In this document: positions 10,390 to 21,426 of the stretch, one piece after another | Numbering within the stretch: position 1 is the stretch's first letter | Layout of the letters: each line of letters opens with the position of its first letter | NCBI GenBank assembly: GCA_973895155.1 | Contig: OZ316898.1 | Coordinates: forward strand, 3,596,001-3,660,000 | Direction: 5' to 3' | Length of the DNA stretch: 64,000 bases | From: Marsupella aquatica | Lineage: Eukaryota > Marchantiophyta | Notes under the pieces: model-generated | What the model was told of the DNA's origin: nothing | Databases searched by the model: none | What the model saw: only the letters and a program-made list of their open reading frames with translations | Made by a program: the position numbers and the translations under genes

Positions 10390-10890
10390 CTAAATAATCA
10401 ATCTCCTTAATACTTAATGAAATGTGTCAATGTTTGATTTATTGGAAAGCTCAAGATCAATATTTAGAAACTCATGACCCTTTTAGTAGTGTCTTTATAA
10501 CATTTCTCAATGCCACATTCATTGGAAAGCTAGAGCAAAATTATAAACTCATTATCTCCTCAATACTTGACAAAATCTATCAATGTTAGGTTCATTGGAA
10601 AACTAGAGAAATTCAAATATTCATGCTCTCTCTAATTCTTGACGAATACTTCCAATATCACATATTAGAAAGCTAGAGAGATTGAAAACCTCATGATCTC
10701 TTTAGTACCGTGACAAAACCTGACATGAAATTTGTCAATGTCGAATTCATTGTTGGAAAACTAAAAGACTTCATGAACTCATGATTGATCAAAATTTCTT
10801 ATTGTCACACCCATTGCAAAGGCTAATAATTTCAAAAACTCATTTGGAACTTAACAAAATTTGTCAATCTCAGGCTCATTGGAAACCCTT
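10390..10890 (+). repeat. Diverged minisatellite, roughly 70-90 bp period
   Basis: About six degenerate repeats share the core ATTGGAAAGCTAGAG, then AAACTCATGATCTC, then TTGACAAAATTTGTCAATG. Spacing varies through indels, so the array is old. No coding potential is visible. Confidence 0.65.
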
Positions 10891-11909
10891 TCTTGACTAA
10901 GAGATGTCACAATCCCGTCACCGTCACAAACTTAGCTGTTACAATTGATTTATTTGATTACGTTGTCATCGCTTTCCGCAACGCTTGCTTCCCGACTTGA
11001 ATTATTCGTGTCCCTCCAGGCTTCAACTGAAGCTCACTCTGAACATCTAGGTTGATGCCAAATACAATCTCTATGTCAAAGAAACAATCGCTGGTCTCCC
11101 TCTCACATCATAGCTTTCTTAAATTAAAAAAAAAACTACAAAACCTTTCATGTGAAGTGGTGGCTCGTCCGTTTTGTGTTCTTCCCACTGAAATGACAAA
11201 CTCCTTTTCGCCAACAATTGAGTGTTGTCCTCCGGTCTGTCTTGTGGTGGTAATGTTTAATATAACTCACAAACGATCAATCAAGATTAGTAGAAACATG
11301 ATTTTTTCAATGTGTAAGCGAAAATTGTCAAAAAATTCAATTCTTCCACATTCAACCTTCCGTTTGATAAACTAGAGAGATCATCCCAACCAGATCGATC
11401 TCCTCTATCTTTTGAGCGTTCTCTTTTGTAGGAGCACACATCAAGACCACCGGGAGACTCAAAACCATTGGTTACCGTCTTGTTGAAAATTGATTTCATT
11501 TCATCACATACACATTCCTTGGATGAACATGGGGTCCACAGATTAATTTATGTTCTAGTGTATGGACTGCATTAACTTGACATAGATTTAACATGCAGTT
11601 CAATAGAGTCATAAAATTCAATTTTCATTTTTTTTAAGTGCATGAAAACATTAGGATTTTGCGATTACAGTTCGGTACTATGCTTGTGCAAGAGCATCCG
11701 GAATTCCTATCTGTTTAGGAGGCAGAGGTGACAACTTGTAAATGGCCAGGTCCTAGAGGTCATACGTTTTATCATAATTGCAGCGAATGTTGCCTATCTT
11801 AGGGAATCCGTAACAAGAGTTCCCAAGGCAAAGAAAAATATATGGCAAATGTCACCTAAACAATTCTCTTTGTTGAAGAGTGGACTCATTGAACACAACT
11901 ATGAGCATT
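10891..11909. other. No gene recognised
   Basis: Short open frames occur on both strands (for example around 11052-11375) but lack motifs, codon pattern or neighbours that would support them. Confidence 0.35.
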
Positions 11910-11987
11910 GGGTTTTCACCTGTGCGTGCTAGAACCCTTTGCAAGTTTGGGTTTTCACCTGTGCGTGCTAGAACCCTTTGCAAGTTT
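11910..11987 (+). repeat. Perfect 39-bp tandem duplication
   Basis: The unit beginning GGGTTTTCACCTGTGCG and ending CTTTGCAAGTTT occurs twice head to tail with no difference. This indicates a recent replication-slippage type event. Confidence 0.9.
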
Positions 11988-12040
11988 CGATGCACGTAAG
12001 ACCTTTGCAAGTTGTGATGCATTGATAGCGGAGCACACCT

Positions 12041-13080
12041 CTAAATCTGGTGTAGATGGTAAAGAGTGATGCAGAAGCTGTGACACCTGAACTGCCTGTA
12101 TTGGCATTTCCTCTCCTCTTCTCCTTGTACAAGACCCTTTTGCATTCTTTGCTCGTTTCCTCGTATCAGCAGCACTAGTAGAATCAGTTTATGATGTGTT
12201 TGAGCCAGTCTTTCAACGTGGTTGCATAAGGACTCAGCCAAGGGTGTCCTACTTGACTCACAGAGAAACCATTCGATCACCAAGTAAGCACTAGCGAGCT
12301 CGGAAACTGTCTCGAATGACACCCAAGAGTAGAGATGGATAGTCATCGCCAGAGCAAACAGGATCTTCCACAAGACCCAAAGGACGGTGGCCCACACAGC
12401 AAGCGGGAAGACGTCGTCCAACCAACCCAGTCGCCCACGGTTTCTATACTTTGCCACTAGCAGCAAAGCAGCAAAGAGCGTTAAACATGTCTGGGATGAC
12501 AGCCCCAAGTAGGAATGGATAGCCGCCACCACAGCAACGAGGCCGCTCAAGTGGTTATAATAGAACAACATAAATATTGGTGAACCAAAATCTGTACCAA
12601 CGACCAGCGGAATCGAAAGATCTACCATTTGGATGACTGAGACTAGCAGCAAAGAAGCTGTTGCAGAATTTGTCCCAAATAACAGCCCCGACTTAACATC
12701 GACAGAAATCACCACAAACAATTCAACAGGCCGGCGCTCAACAGGTTCTGTTGGGTCCAACCAGGTCTCGGAGGGGCTTCAGTAGCCTTTTCCCATATTA
12801 TAGCAAGCGAGAGACAGGAAAGAGCGCTCCTCAGCAAATAGACAAGGATAGTGGCACGCGTTCCGGCGGACGACTGAAGATGGACAGTGCCAACCGCCGC
12901 GGCGACTGTCGTGACTGATTTCGTCATGCCTACAGAAGGCTCCCATATCTGCCAAACAGCATCCCATACCTGCCGCAAAAACTGAATCTCTTCCCAAAGC
13001 TCCCGCGAAGGCGTGATCACCAGCAGGCGGAACTGGCATATACCAAAAATCGCCGTCGAGATTATCATCCAAGCCTTCAT
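12041..13080 (-). CDS. Putative multi-pass membrane protein, split by a frame change
   Basis: Two minus-strand frames overlap. The upstream one (13080-12709) opens MKAWMIISTAIFG and ends LLNCLW. The downstream one (12760-12041) has no ATG at its head but is open before it and reads SETWLDPTEPVERRP. Joined by a one-base shift they would give about 350 residues. The protein is rich in long hydrophobic helices. Three stretches look like internal repeats: VAAAVGTVHLQSSAG, VAAIHSYLGLSSQTC and ALAMTIHLYSWVSFET, each followed by another helix. I recognise no family. The gene may be real with a sequencing indel, a small intron or a recent disabling mutation. Confidence 0.4.
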
Positions 13081-14067
13081 CGTTAGAATGACTTAGGTCG
13101 TAACGATAACTCTTCTTCCCCGCCGTTTCTCTTGTTTGCTTCTGATCTACGGATCTGGAATAAGGAACTTTCGGTGAGAGGCCGATCTTGAATCACAAAC
13201 CAGAACACTGATAGGCATCGCACCCGTGGTCCTATATATACATTGACTCATCACATTCAACTTGTCGTCAGACTTGGCCTTGGATGACCACTCGGATGAA
13301 TTCTCTCTATGGGCTGATCGATTTGATCAGCAAGCGCACAGAGTTCACGAGCACACCAAGGTTCTCGGACAAAACATAGAGCTCATAGTAAACTATGTCT
13401 GGGACGGGACACGGAACTTCACAGGCACACATTATCTCCAAAGCAGGCAAAATTTTGCTTCGTTGCTATGCGCAGTCTCCGAATTGAATCGAAATACAAG
13501 AGTTCGTTTCAGAAAACCACTGGCGATGTTTCAAAGAAGGGATGATCAAATTGAATGAACTGGAGTGATCTGTATTAACGGCAGTGCTGCAACGCACGTA
13601 TTCATGACGACGGTACGTTGGAAATCGTTACTGTGATGAAATCGACCAACTGTCACGAAAATTGAAGAGTTTGAGAACCTAGAATCTATTTTAGTAAGCG
13701 CGAAGACAAACCTACACGAACGACCTTTCGAACTAGAGTGCAGCCTCAATATCGTGATATTGCAGCTGCAGGGCGAATGACATTGGCAACGACAATGCGT
13801 CCGTGCATAGCACCCGCAGTGGATGAATAACTAGTCTTGATGGTGTCGAACAAATGCAGTGAAGAACTAGCCCAGAGGAGTATCAAAATAAATCGAACAA
13901 CACTGTCAGCTAAAGTTCAGTTCAGCTTCGATCAATCAGTCCCCCAGCGCCAAATGGTGCGGACTACTCTCACAAAACGTTGGACTCGAAGGTGAGCAAA
14001 CTTGTGTGCAACCGCTACATACTCCTTGAACCCAACCCTCAAAAACAGGAGGTCCCACACAACGAGA
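13081..14067. other. No gene recognised
   Basis: This lies upstream of the putative membrane-protein gene and could hold its promoter. A weak TATATATA run occurs near 13235 on the appropriate side. Short open frames lack support. Confidence 0.3.
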
Positions 14068-14640
14068 TCACACCACAAGAGTTCCAACAGGACAGATTAT
14101 CAAATACCTCGTTGCCCGTGGGGATTGTTTCGAGAATTCGACTCTCTTGCCTCTCAATTCGCCCACGATACAACCAACAGGTCGATTCAAAATTTTTGCT
14201 GCAAATCGCTTACTACAGGCTCCTTGAATTCTGCTTGGAGCGAATGTGAGCAGCACTGCGGGAGAAGCCGCCAGAGAGTCTACAACAATCCGAAGCTGTG
14301 ACGAAGGAGGTGCTCCCATCAACGCGGAGTTCGGCACCCCCCGTCGGCTCTGCGAAGGCCAAGCTGGAGCAGATCCTTCTTTACTGACTGTTTCCTTCCA
14401 CTCCTTTTGCTCTATCTTCTTTTGTGAGGATGGCTTTACAACAATGTTGAGGTACTTGCAACATTTTTCACCAAAGCAAATTGGTGAGGGTGTCTTTACA
14501 AGCTTGTTGGGGCACTTTGACTTTCTTTCACCAACGCAAACTGGACTGCCATTTCAAATACTAAAGATAGTGTACCAGGGTGGAGCTTTTTGGAATCCTT
14601 TTATTTCCCCCCGTCTTGTAAAGCTAACTGTAGCAAGCGG
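14068..14640 (+). repeat. Block shared with the flank of ROCO copy B
   Basis: Matches 36646-37110. Shared landmarks are ATCAAATACC near 14100, GGGATTGTTTC, AATTCGACTCTCTTGCC, CAACAGGTCGAT and GGAGCGAATGTGAGCAGCAC. It precedes repeat R1 just as its partner precedes repeat R3, so a larger composite block was duplicated. Confidence 0.7.
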
Positions 14641-14759
14641 TGCCAGAATTATGTACTAAGCTACAAGTTGGGGACCCACTCCTCTGATAGTCAAATAGTT
14701 CTTTGGGTACAGCCCCAGTTTGGACTTGTCTGACAAATAAGGGGTCTGGATTCTACAAA

Positions 14760-15090
14760 TGACATTTGTCACACCCGGTTGTCCCGGCCCGGCCGGCCCA
14801 CACCCCACCCCGATCTGGCCCAACCCCAACCCAGCCCTGGCCTGGCCCGACCCGCCCACACCCCGCCCCAACCCTGGCAGGCCCCGACCTGTCCCGGCCC
14901 CACCCCGGCCTGGCCCATACCCCCTGACCCCGACCCTACCCCGACCTTACCCTACCCCGCCCGGCCCCAACCTCGAACCGGAGGGCCAGCTCGCTAAACC
15001 GGGGGAGTCTGGGACCGGGCCGGGAGGAGGTCGGGAAAGTTTGGGACCGGGCCGGGAGAGGGTCGGGAAAGTCTGGGGCCAGCCGGGGAA
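14760..15090. repeat. GC-rich island switching from C-rich to G-rich, foldback-like
   Basis: About 250 bp of C-rich degenerate units (CCCGGCC, CCCAACCC, CCCCGACC) is followed by about 90 bp that is G-rich (GGGACCGGGCCGGGAG twice). The island is bordered by CATTTGTCAC and its inverted counterpart GTGACAAATG. The two halves can pair. Any protein frame through it is proline/glycine low complexity and is not credible. Confidence 0.6.
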
Positions 15091-15817
15091 TATAGGTGAC
15101 AAATGACATGACAACTTGTCCATCAGTTCAAACCGGGGGTAGAGCCCTTCTAGCTATGATAGGAGAAAATCTTATGAAAGACTAGTGGGTTCACTTTTAT
15201 TGAAATAGACTCAAAGGCTCAGTAATGGACCAAGCAACCAGTCAGATGAAAAGACCTCCAAGAGAGGTGGTCTAAAAATTGGGACAAAAATGTGCTACAC
15301 AAAAACAAGATATGGGCCCTACTCCAGTCCATATAGGATTGGCAACACTATAGAAATAAACTGGCCCCACATTTTGTAAGGGAACTGCAAGTGTATCTTC
15401 CTACTGGATAGCCCTCTTGCATCTTAATTAGAGACCAGAAACAAGCTGAAACTGCCCCGAACTTCTTATAAAGCCACCCTGAAGTTATGATGGACCAATC
15501 CCTGCACCTCCCATGTACTCCCCATAGTCAAGGTCACCAACCCATGGACTCCAAGTGGCTGCTCTTGGTACAACACTTCACTTTTGAGAAGGTCCATGGA
15601 AAGACGTATAGACTCCCTAAACTCAAGTGATCAGTCACTTTACACGGAAACGAAAAAGCCGCAAGTCAGATGCTTTTGAAAGGACACTTCACTCTATGGC
15701 AAGACTTCCCCCAAGTAATTTCTCCATACAGCCCATCAACTATAAACTGCTGTTTTGGCACACCTCAGTTGTGCACTTATGTGGATCTCTTTTCAAGCTC
15801 AAAGTTTTCCGACACGG

Positions 15818-16088
15818 TTTTTTGTTTGTTTGTTTGTTTTTTGGGGAACTTGGCAATTTATTAAAATGACCACTGAGTTGATGACCAGTGGGGCACAAAA
15901 CAATACAAGCCAAGGGCCAGGACACACCACAACCGACGCCAAAACACCAACACCGCAACAGTCCTCAAAGCCAAAGTCTTCAGACAGGAGGGCCAAGAGG
16001 GGGCAAAAACCAAAACCGAAACCACATGAAGAAAGGCATAGCACAACTTCCCAATGGTAAGGGTGACCCCAACACTGGCAAGAACGAG
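15818..16088 (-). mobile_element. Poly(A)-type retroposon inserted in R1
   Basis: Compared with R2, R1 is interrupted by about 270 bp that begin with a T run and (GTTT)n, i.e. an A-rich tail on the minus strand. The borders carry near-duplicates GACACGG (15811-15817) and GACATGG (16089-16095). This structure fits a short or 5'-truncated non-LTR retroposon. No reverse transcriptase frame is present. Confidence 0.55.
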
Positions 16089-16250
16089 GACATGGTTTAT
16101 GTTGTCCAATCTATTATTACCTTTCAAAGTCCGAAAGCTGGGGGGGTTTCACTTCCACAAAAATGGCACATCACGTGCAACAAAGGATAGGGTCATTTTA
16201 TTAGTTCAAAGGGAAGACTTAAAAAAATTTGCAAAAGAACAATAGGGTCT

Positions 16251-16964
16251 TTTAAATCCAATTTTGAGACTTATAAGAATAATAGGGTTCTTCTAACCAA
16301 ATTTTTGGAATATTCTAAGAATATTCTAACTTTATTAGGGTTGAAAAAAATATTAAAATTTCTTATATTTGAGGGGGTCCGAGGCCTAAAAACGTCGCAG
16401 GTGATGGGGAGACCTCCATACAATGAGACCCCCAAGATCTAATGCTCAAGCAATTATTCAAAAATCGTGGCACCTGCTGGCAATTTACGTATGTAAGGAT
16501 TGGCCCAGACATCAGTTCAAAATTAAAATTGGCAAATCCACGTATGAGAATGCTCTCAATGATATGACCTTCAACTATGGGTCTTGGGCTGCAATATGGG
16601 AAATCCATGAGGACATCTTACAGATACCACCTGTTCCCCCCTAGACCCCCATGAATGTTTTTACTTTACAGGAGTAGAAGTTGTACTGATAGTTTTGTCT
16701 GTCACGGACCCACTCTTGGGTGCCCCGCTGGCACTTGTCCACTGGCCGGTCTTTCAAGAATTTATGCTGCCCCTTCTGCGGTGGTTGAATTTCTTGTTTG
16801 GCTTGGTTTCTTGGGGCCTACTTCTCTCCTGGTCCCGGCTTCCCCGGTCCTTTAGGCTTTTGGACTGGACCTCTGGTTCCCCAGGGTGCCAACCCCCTCT
16901 TGTGGGCCACCCATGTTGTATGCTGGCTTTTTGAATGGAATTCAATTGGTTTTTTTTAGGCAAA
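16251..16964. other. Spacer between R1 and R2, no gene recognised
   Basis: The first part is A/T-rich. The second (16680-16920) is a T/G/C-rich stretch with repeated CTTGG and CCCGG motifs in the style of retroposon 3' regions. No tail or target duplication was identified. Confidence 0.3.
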
Positions 16965-17639
16965 AAACAAGTGGTGCTTGAATGATCTGCTATGAGACAA
17001 GCTGAAGACCCACTCCACCCCAAAGTGATATAGTTCTTTGGCTAGAGTACTTCCGGATCTCATAGAAAGAGAAGATCTGTTGAAGGACTCTTGGGTACAC
17101 TTTTCATGTGAATGACTCAAAATAGGAATGGACCAGATGAAGAGACCTCGAAGAGAGGTGGACTAAATATTGGGACAAACCTTGCTCCCCAACAGCAAAA
17201 TTTGGGCCTTTCTCCAATCCATGCACAAACGTTACTAGAAAGAAACTGGCCCAAATGTTCGTAAAGTGAACTGCAACTATATTCTCCAATGGATAACCCT
17301 ATCACATCTTAGAGACCAGAAAAAATTTTAAACTGCCCCCTATAAAGCCACCCTGAAGTCTGATGGGCCAATCCCTGCCCATCCCATTTACTCCCTAATT
17401 AAAGTCAAGTCACCAACCCATGGACTCCAAATGGTTGGCTGCTTTTGGAACTACATTCACTTTTGAGAAGACACATGGAAAGACATATGGACTCCCTAAA
17501 GTCAAGTCATCAGTCACTTTACACGGGAAAGAAAAAGTGACAAGAGCCTTTTGGAAGGACACTTCACTTTATTGAACTATGCCCCCAAGTAGTTTGTCCA
17601 GACGGCCAATCAACAATGAACTGCTAGTTTTAGGAAAAC

Positions 17640-17965
17640 ATTGTTTGTCTTGAAACCAAAACCTAACCCATCCAACAGAGGATAGACAATCAACTTAGGA
17701 ACATGCGCCTCTGTAGGGCAACCACAAGGGGGTCACACCCAGGGATCGGACAGGGACCTAGACCAAGAGGGAGAGAGGTTTGAACCAGAAGCACAAGCCA
17801 TACCAGCCAGGGGCTGAGAAAAAACCAAGATTCTCACCACGACACCCACACACACACACACATAATATATGATCTTCACAAACCTGGGCAGACTTGGGAC
17901 CTCTCAGTTCTAGGCTAATCCACTGGCCAACTGACCATAGCCAATTGGTTGGTTTCTGGTAGACT
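17640..17965 (-). mobile_element. SINE-family copy inside R2
   Basis: Read on the minus strand, the head contains TTGGCCAGTGGATTAGCC (A-box region) and CTGAGAGGTCCCAAG. A (GT)n run and GTCCGATCC in the body follow, as in the SINE at 914 and the one near 31 kb. The B box is degenerate. The same copy is present in R3 but absent from R1, so it inserted before R2 and R3 separated. Confidence 0.55.
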
Positions 17966-18190
17966 TAAATCATGCATTATTTTCTTTGGATCTTTTTTCA
18001 AGCTCAAATGTTTTCAGCATGTTTTATGTTGTCCATTCTGTTACCTTACAAAGTTTGAAAGTTTTCTAAGATCATTTGCTTCATTTCCAATGTGAAAATG
18101 GTCAAATATATTAAGCCAACTACCTGTCCAATGGAAAATTCTCTTTCATGAAAGACACCCTGCATAGTTTGGGCATGAGCAATGAATAAC

Positions 18191-18672
18191 ATTTTTTCGT
18201 TTTCTTTTTTTTTGAAATGGGAACTACACCCTAAAAACTTTATTCCGAGAAGACAAAGCAAATACATAGAGGACTGCCTGAGAGAAGGAGGCAACCAGAA
18301 AAAGGAAACAATTTAGGGGGCTAATGGAAGGAGCACACCCAGAGAAAAAGAAATATATGGATCCCACCCAACCAGATTGCTAAAAGGATATGTGACAGAA
18401 AAGGTGGGAAGTGGGGAACCCAAGAGAAGGGACAAACATCAAACAAACCTACTAGACTACAGAACCAGGATGCAACCAGGAGCAGCAAACAATGCATGGA
18501 CCATCTTGGTATCTGACTGGGGATCCGTCGATCACCATCCACCCGGGCATCCACCTCTGACCAAAGAGCCACGGACCACTAGCCACCTGCTTCCCCCAAA
18601 ATCCTTTATTTAATGCCGAAAAGATCCGCCAATTCTTTCCAGGATACCATAACCAGGATACTGTTGATCAAC
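18191..18672 (-). mobile_element. Non-LTR retroposon inserted in R2
   Basis: R3 reads straight through GCAATGAATAACCTTTTGGG, whereas R2 is split by 482 bp starting with T-rich sequence (a minus-strand A-rich tail). Imperfect target duplications are AGCAATGAATAAC at 18178-18190 and AGCAAATAAGTAAC at 18673-18686. No enzyme domain is visible, so it is a SINE-like or strongly 5'-truncated element. Confidence 0.6.
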
Positions 18673-18700
18673 AGCAAATAAGTAACTCCCTTTTGGGAAG

Positions 18701-19180
18701 GAAGCTTCACTTCATGAATGTTAAACTCCAACTTCACCCTGCGATTAATGGTCGCTTAACGTCCTTCTGCACTTAATTTGCCTTCCGATTAGTTGATTAA
18801 CCGCCCAACTAAAGGGTGGGCTGACACTTCTGTCTCACTTTCCTGATCTATAATTTCAGCCAAGCGCTCCTCAATGTCTACGTCTTCCTTCCACTTCTTT
18901 GGCACAGTAGCTTCGGTTAGAACCAGTCCCTCTCGATAAACAATTTCTAGAAATCCACACCACTCTCGATATGTAAAGATGCAAATTGGAATACTCTCTT
19001 CTCTTAATCGCCGAGTAATCAAATGCAATCCAATAGTGCAAATCCACATGCAGTTCTATAGGCCTGAGCCTAATTAGTGAGCAAGACTTATTGTTCTAAC
19101 TTGCTGTTCGCATTCATTTTTCCCAGAATTGTGATCCAGATGGCTAGATCCAATTGTCTCATGGATCCACCCTAAGGTAA
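18701..19180 (-). other. Unassigned region downstream of the gypsy gag-protease
   Basis: A minus-strand frame at 19049-18789 includes YREWCGFLEIVYREGL and an acidic stretch, but matches no retroelement enzyme I can name. It may be element sequence or unrelated flank. No 3' LTR of the gypsy element is visible here. Confidence 0.25.
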
Positions 19181-20032
19181 TTAATCAATTCTATAAGTGA
19201 TGGAGTAGTTCGAGAATACTTTACTTACTTTAAGAAATCTTTCTTTATTTTCAGTAATTTCGTGTACAACGATGGGCTCACCGCCCTTATTGGGAAAATG
19301 GAGCACCTCACCCCCCGGTTTCAAGGTAACATTGTGCTTTCTGAGATAACCTACCGACAAAATGAAGTCTACGGCTAGACCGTCTAGAAAGTAGAACATC
19401 TCCTGACTAACAAAATTTTGTTGTTCGCCTATGACCTCTACCCGAAGTCTATGCACTACTCTTGACACTATCCCCTTTGTGTCATTGGCAAACTTGCACA
19501 CTAACGGTTGTAACAACTCTTGCACGTCCACCCCAAGACGAGCTGTCGCCTGCCCACTTATGAAGCAGGCGGTCGCGCCTGTATCCACCAAGGCAACACC
19601 CAGATTACCGTTAGGAGTGATATTCACAAAAATCAATTTTTCAGGATCCATTGTCTTAACTTTAGGTATCTTCTCTCGCAACAACACCCTCTCACCGTCA
19701 GGGACATCCCCTACAGGGACTAAGGGTTCGGTTCGAGCAATACTTACCTTAATGCTCTTTTGCCCTCCACCATCTCCGTTCGGCTTGCCACCTTTTGTGG
19801 AACAATCCTTACTTTGATGGCCCATGGCGCCACATGTGAAGCACGAACCTTCAGCTTGCCTCTGCTCCATGGTCGCCTGCTTCTTTGCTTTCTGTGCCGA
19901 TGAGGCTCCTTTCTTAAAGTTGCCGGCCTTCCGGTTTCGCTTGGCTTCTCCATTCTGGGGCTGGGGATCCGAACCACCAGCCCCCGCCCCCTTAGGTTGC
20001 TTTCCCAGCTTCCCCCTCAGATCCCTTGCCAC
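19181..20032 (-). pseudogene. Gypsy Gag C-terminus and aspartic protease
   Basis: A 283-codon frame opens with a basic, lysine-rich segment, then a zinc knuckle, CFTCGAMGHQSKDC (CCHC, about residues 63-76), typical of Gag nucleocapsid. About residue 150 is ALVDTGATACFISG, the DTGA catalytic motif of a retropepsin. The frame ends at a stop where the polymerase should follow, so it is a truncated polyprotein. Nearby capsid sequence is in separate frames, showing decay. Confidence 0.85.
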
Positions 20033-20289
20033 CCACCTTCGCTAAGTCCGGTCGGTTATTCACCAACGTAGTGGCCTTGTCGAAGGTGTCGGAAAGCGTT
20101 TTGAACTCATGACACTTTTCCTGCAACTTTTCCCATTAGCAACGGCGGGAGCTTCACCATAAAGTTGTGAAGCTATGTGTGTAGGGTCTCTTGTCCCGCC
20201 GGGATACATGCCAACTGATTCTGGTAATAAGTGATGAACTTTTGGATATCACCCCTGAAACTCATCTCCGTTACGCATTTCTGAGCATG

Positions 20290-20760
20290 TCACTCCGGGT
20301 ACTTAGTGGTGACATGAGCACGGACACCCTCAACCAGGTTTTCCCAGGTTAACGGTAAGGAGGAGTCCTCTCGCGACTTCTTCCATGACTTGTACCAAGT
20401 CAAGGCATAGTCCTTCAGGTAAGGAGCGGCTGCGGTAGCCCAAGTAGAACGCTCAACGCACGCTTGGAGATGAATCTCCATTGTGGAGAGCCAACTTAGG
20501 AACTTTTGTCCACTTTGCTCGTAGGCTCCGTCGTAAGTTGGAGGAGTCGGTAGCTGGTTCACTTGGAACATACTCTGTCCAACTACCATTCCCCCCTCGG
20601 GACGCGATGCACTCTCACTACCCAGACTAAGTAAGTACTTAATCTGGGCCCCCTTGTTGTGTTCCAACTGCTCATAGATGAGTCGTTGGTCTTGAGTCAA
20701 CGGACCCAGACCGTCGTCAATGGCTGGGCCCTTGCGGGTTGTATGAGGACAGTCCTCCAA
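20290..20760 (-). pseudogene. Gypsy Gag capsid region
   Basis: A 156-codon frame contains KFLSWLSTMEIHLQ and ALTWYKSWKKSRE, followed by TWENLVEGVRAHVTTKYPE. This is the pattern of plant gypsy retrotransposon gag (W...F...L...A..W). It is separated by stops from the protease frame and from the acidic N-terminal frame. Confidence 0.75.
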
Positions 20761-20880
20761 CCGTCTTTCCTTTGCGGGCCGCCTGTCCTTAGGTTCTCTT
20801 GTGGATTTTGGTGAAACACCCCGCGTTTTGCGAGTACCATGACCTCCCGGGACTGATGTATCACCCGCATCATCCTGGTT

Positions 20881-21132
20881 CTACTTGGTCAAATTATCCA
20901 TGATGATGTCCGGCTCGGCATCATCCTCTGGTTCTGCGTTCAACCCTCTCAAGGCTGGGATCAGTTCCTCTTCCGGGTCCTGACCCTCTTCCTCTGTCTC
21001 AGCTTCAGCGTTGTCGTCGCTTGCAGTTGCATCGGAGTCATCGTCATTCGACCCATCCTCTAAAGGATCAGCTGCCTCCTTCCCTTTAAGTTGACGACGC
21101 TCTACACTTGCCTTGTTTGCCGCAGTGGTCAA
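20881..21132 (-). pseudogene. Gypsy Gag N-terminal acidic region
   Basis: An 83-codon frame that is strongly acidic (DDDSDATASDD, EEEGQDPEEEL). It lies between the primer-binding site and the capsid frame, which is where the variable Gag N-terminus is expected. Assignment rests on position. Confidence 0.45.
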
Positions 21133-21410
21133 CGGTTTGGCCGTTGCATCTTCTTCATCTTGCTTGTAACGTTCATCTAGGGAAGTCGACCTGTCCTCCT
21201 TCTATTCATCTTGAACTTGGGCTCTCCCCTTGGTGGGAGGAGCCTGCTTGCCACTCTTTGCACGAGTGTTTTTAGCCATGTTCCTAGCGACTAAATCTGC
21301 CCGTAGTCGACCCGCCGGGCACGTTGAAGCACTAAGTCCCCGCAAAAATCCGTCAAGATTTTTGGATTCCGACTTAGCACAACTCCGGCCCGGTGTCTAT
21401 GCCAGCAATC

Positions 21411-21422
21411 ACTCTGATACCA
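21411..21422 (-). other. Primer-binding site of the gypsy element
   Basis: The minus strand reads TGGTATCAGAGT, complementary to the 3' end of plant initiator Met-tRNA apart from the last base. It lies four bases inside the LTR edge, as expected for minus-strand DNA priming. Confidence 0.85.
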
Positions 21423-21426
21423 CAAG

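Larger units (their letters stand above)
14650..16250 (+). repeat. Repeat R1, most diverged copy of a ~1.2-1.6 kb family
   Basis: Matches R2 (from 16965) and R3 (from 37127) through GAAGAGACCTCCAAGAGAGGTGG-like, GGGACAAAAA, CCATGGACTCCAAGTGGCTGC-like and TTTCAAGCTCAAA landmarks. R1 lacks the SINE that sits in R2 and R3, but carries a GC-rich island and its own poly(T)-headed retroposon. No coding function is recognised. Confidence 0.6.
16965..18700 (+). repeat. Repeat R2, interrupted by two retroposons
   Basis: Close match to R3 (37127-38370). Shared landmarks are CAAGTGGTGCTTGAA at the start, GACAAGCTGAAGACCCACTC, ACGGCCAATCAACAATGAAC, and GGGAAGGAAGCTTCACTT at the end. R2 holds an extra insertion at 18191-18672 that is absent from R3. 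No protein is recognised in the repeat. Confidence 0.7.

Noticed and set aside
14759-15106. Proline-rich 115-codon frame
   Set aside because: Low-complexity translation of a GC-rich repeat island.
17845-17865. CRISPR-like spaced repeats near CA runs
   Set aside because: It is a simple (AC)n microsatellite inside a SINE copy; nothing in the window resembles a CRISPR array and the genome is eukaryotic.
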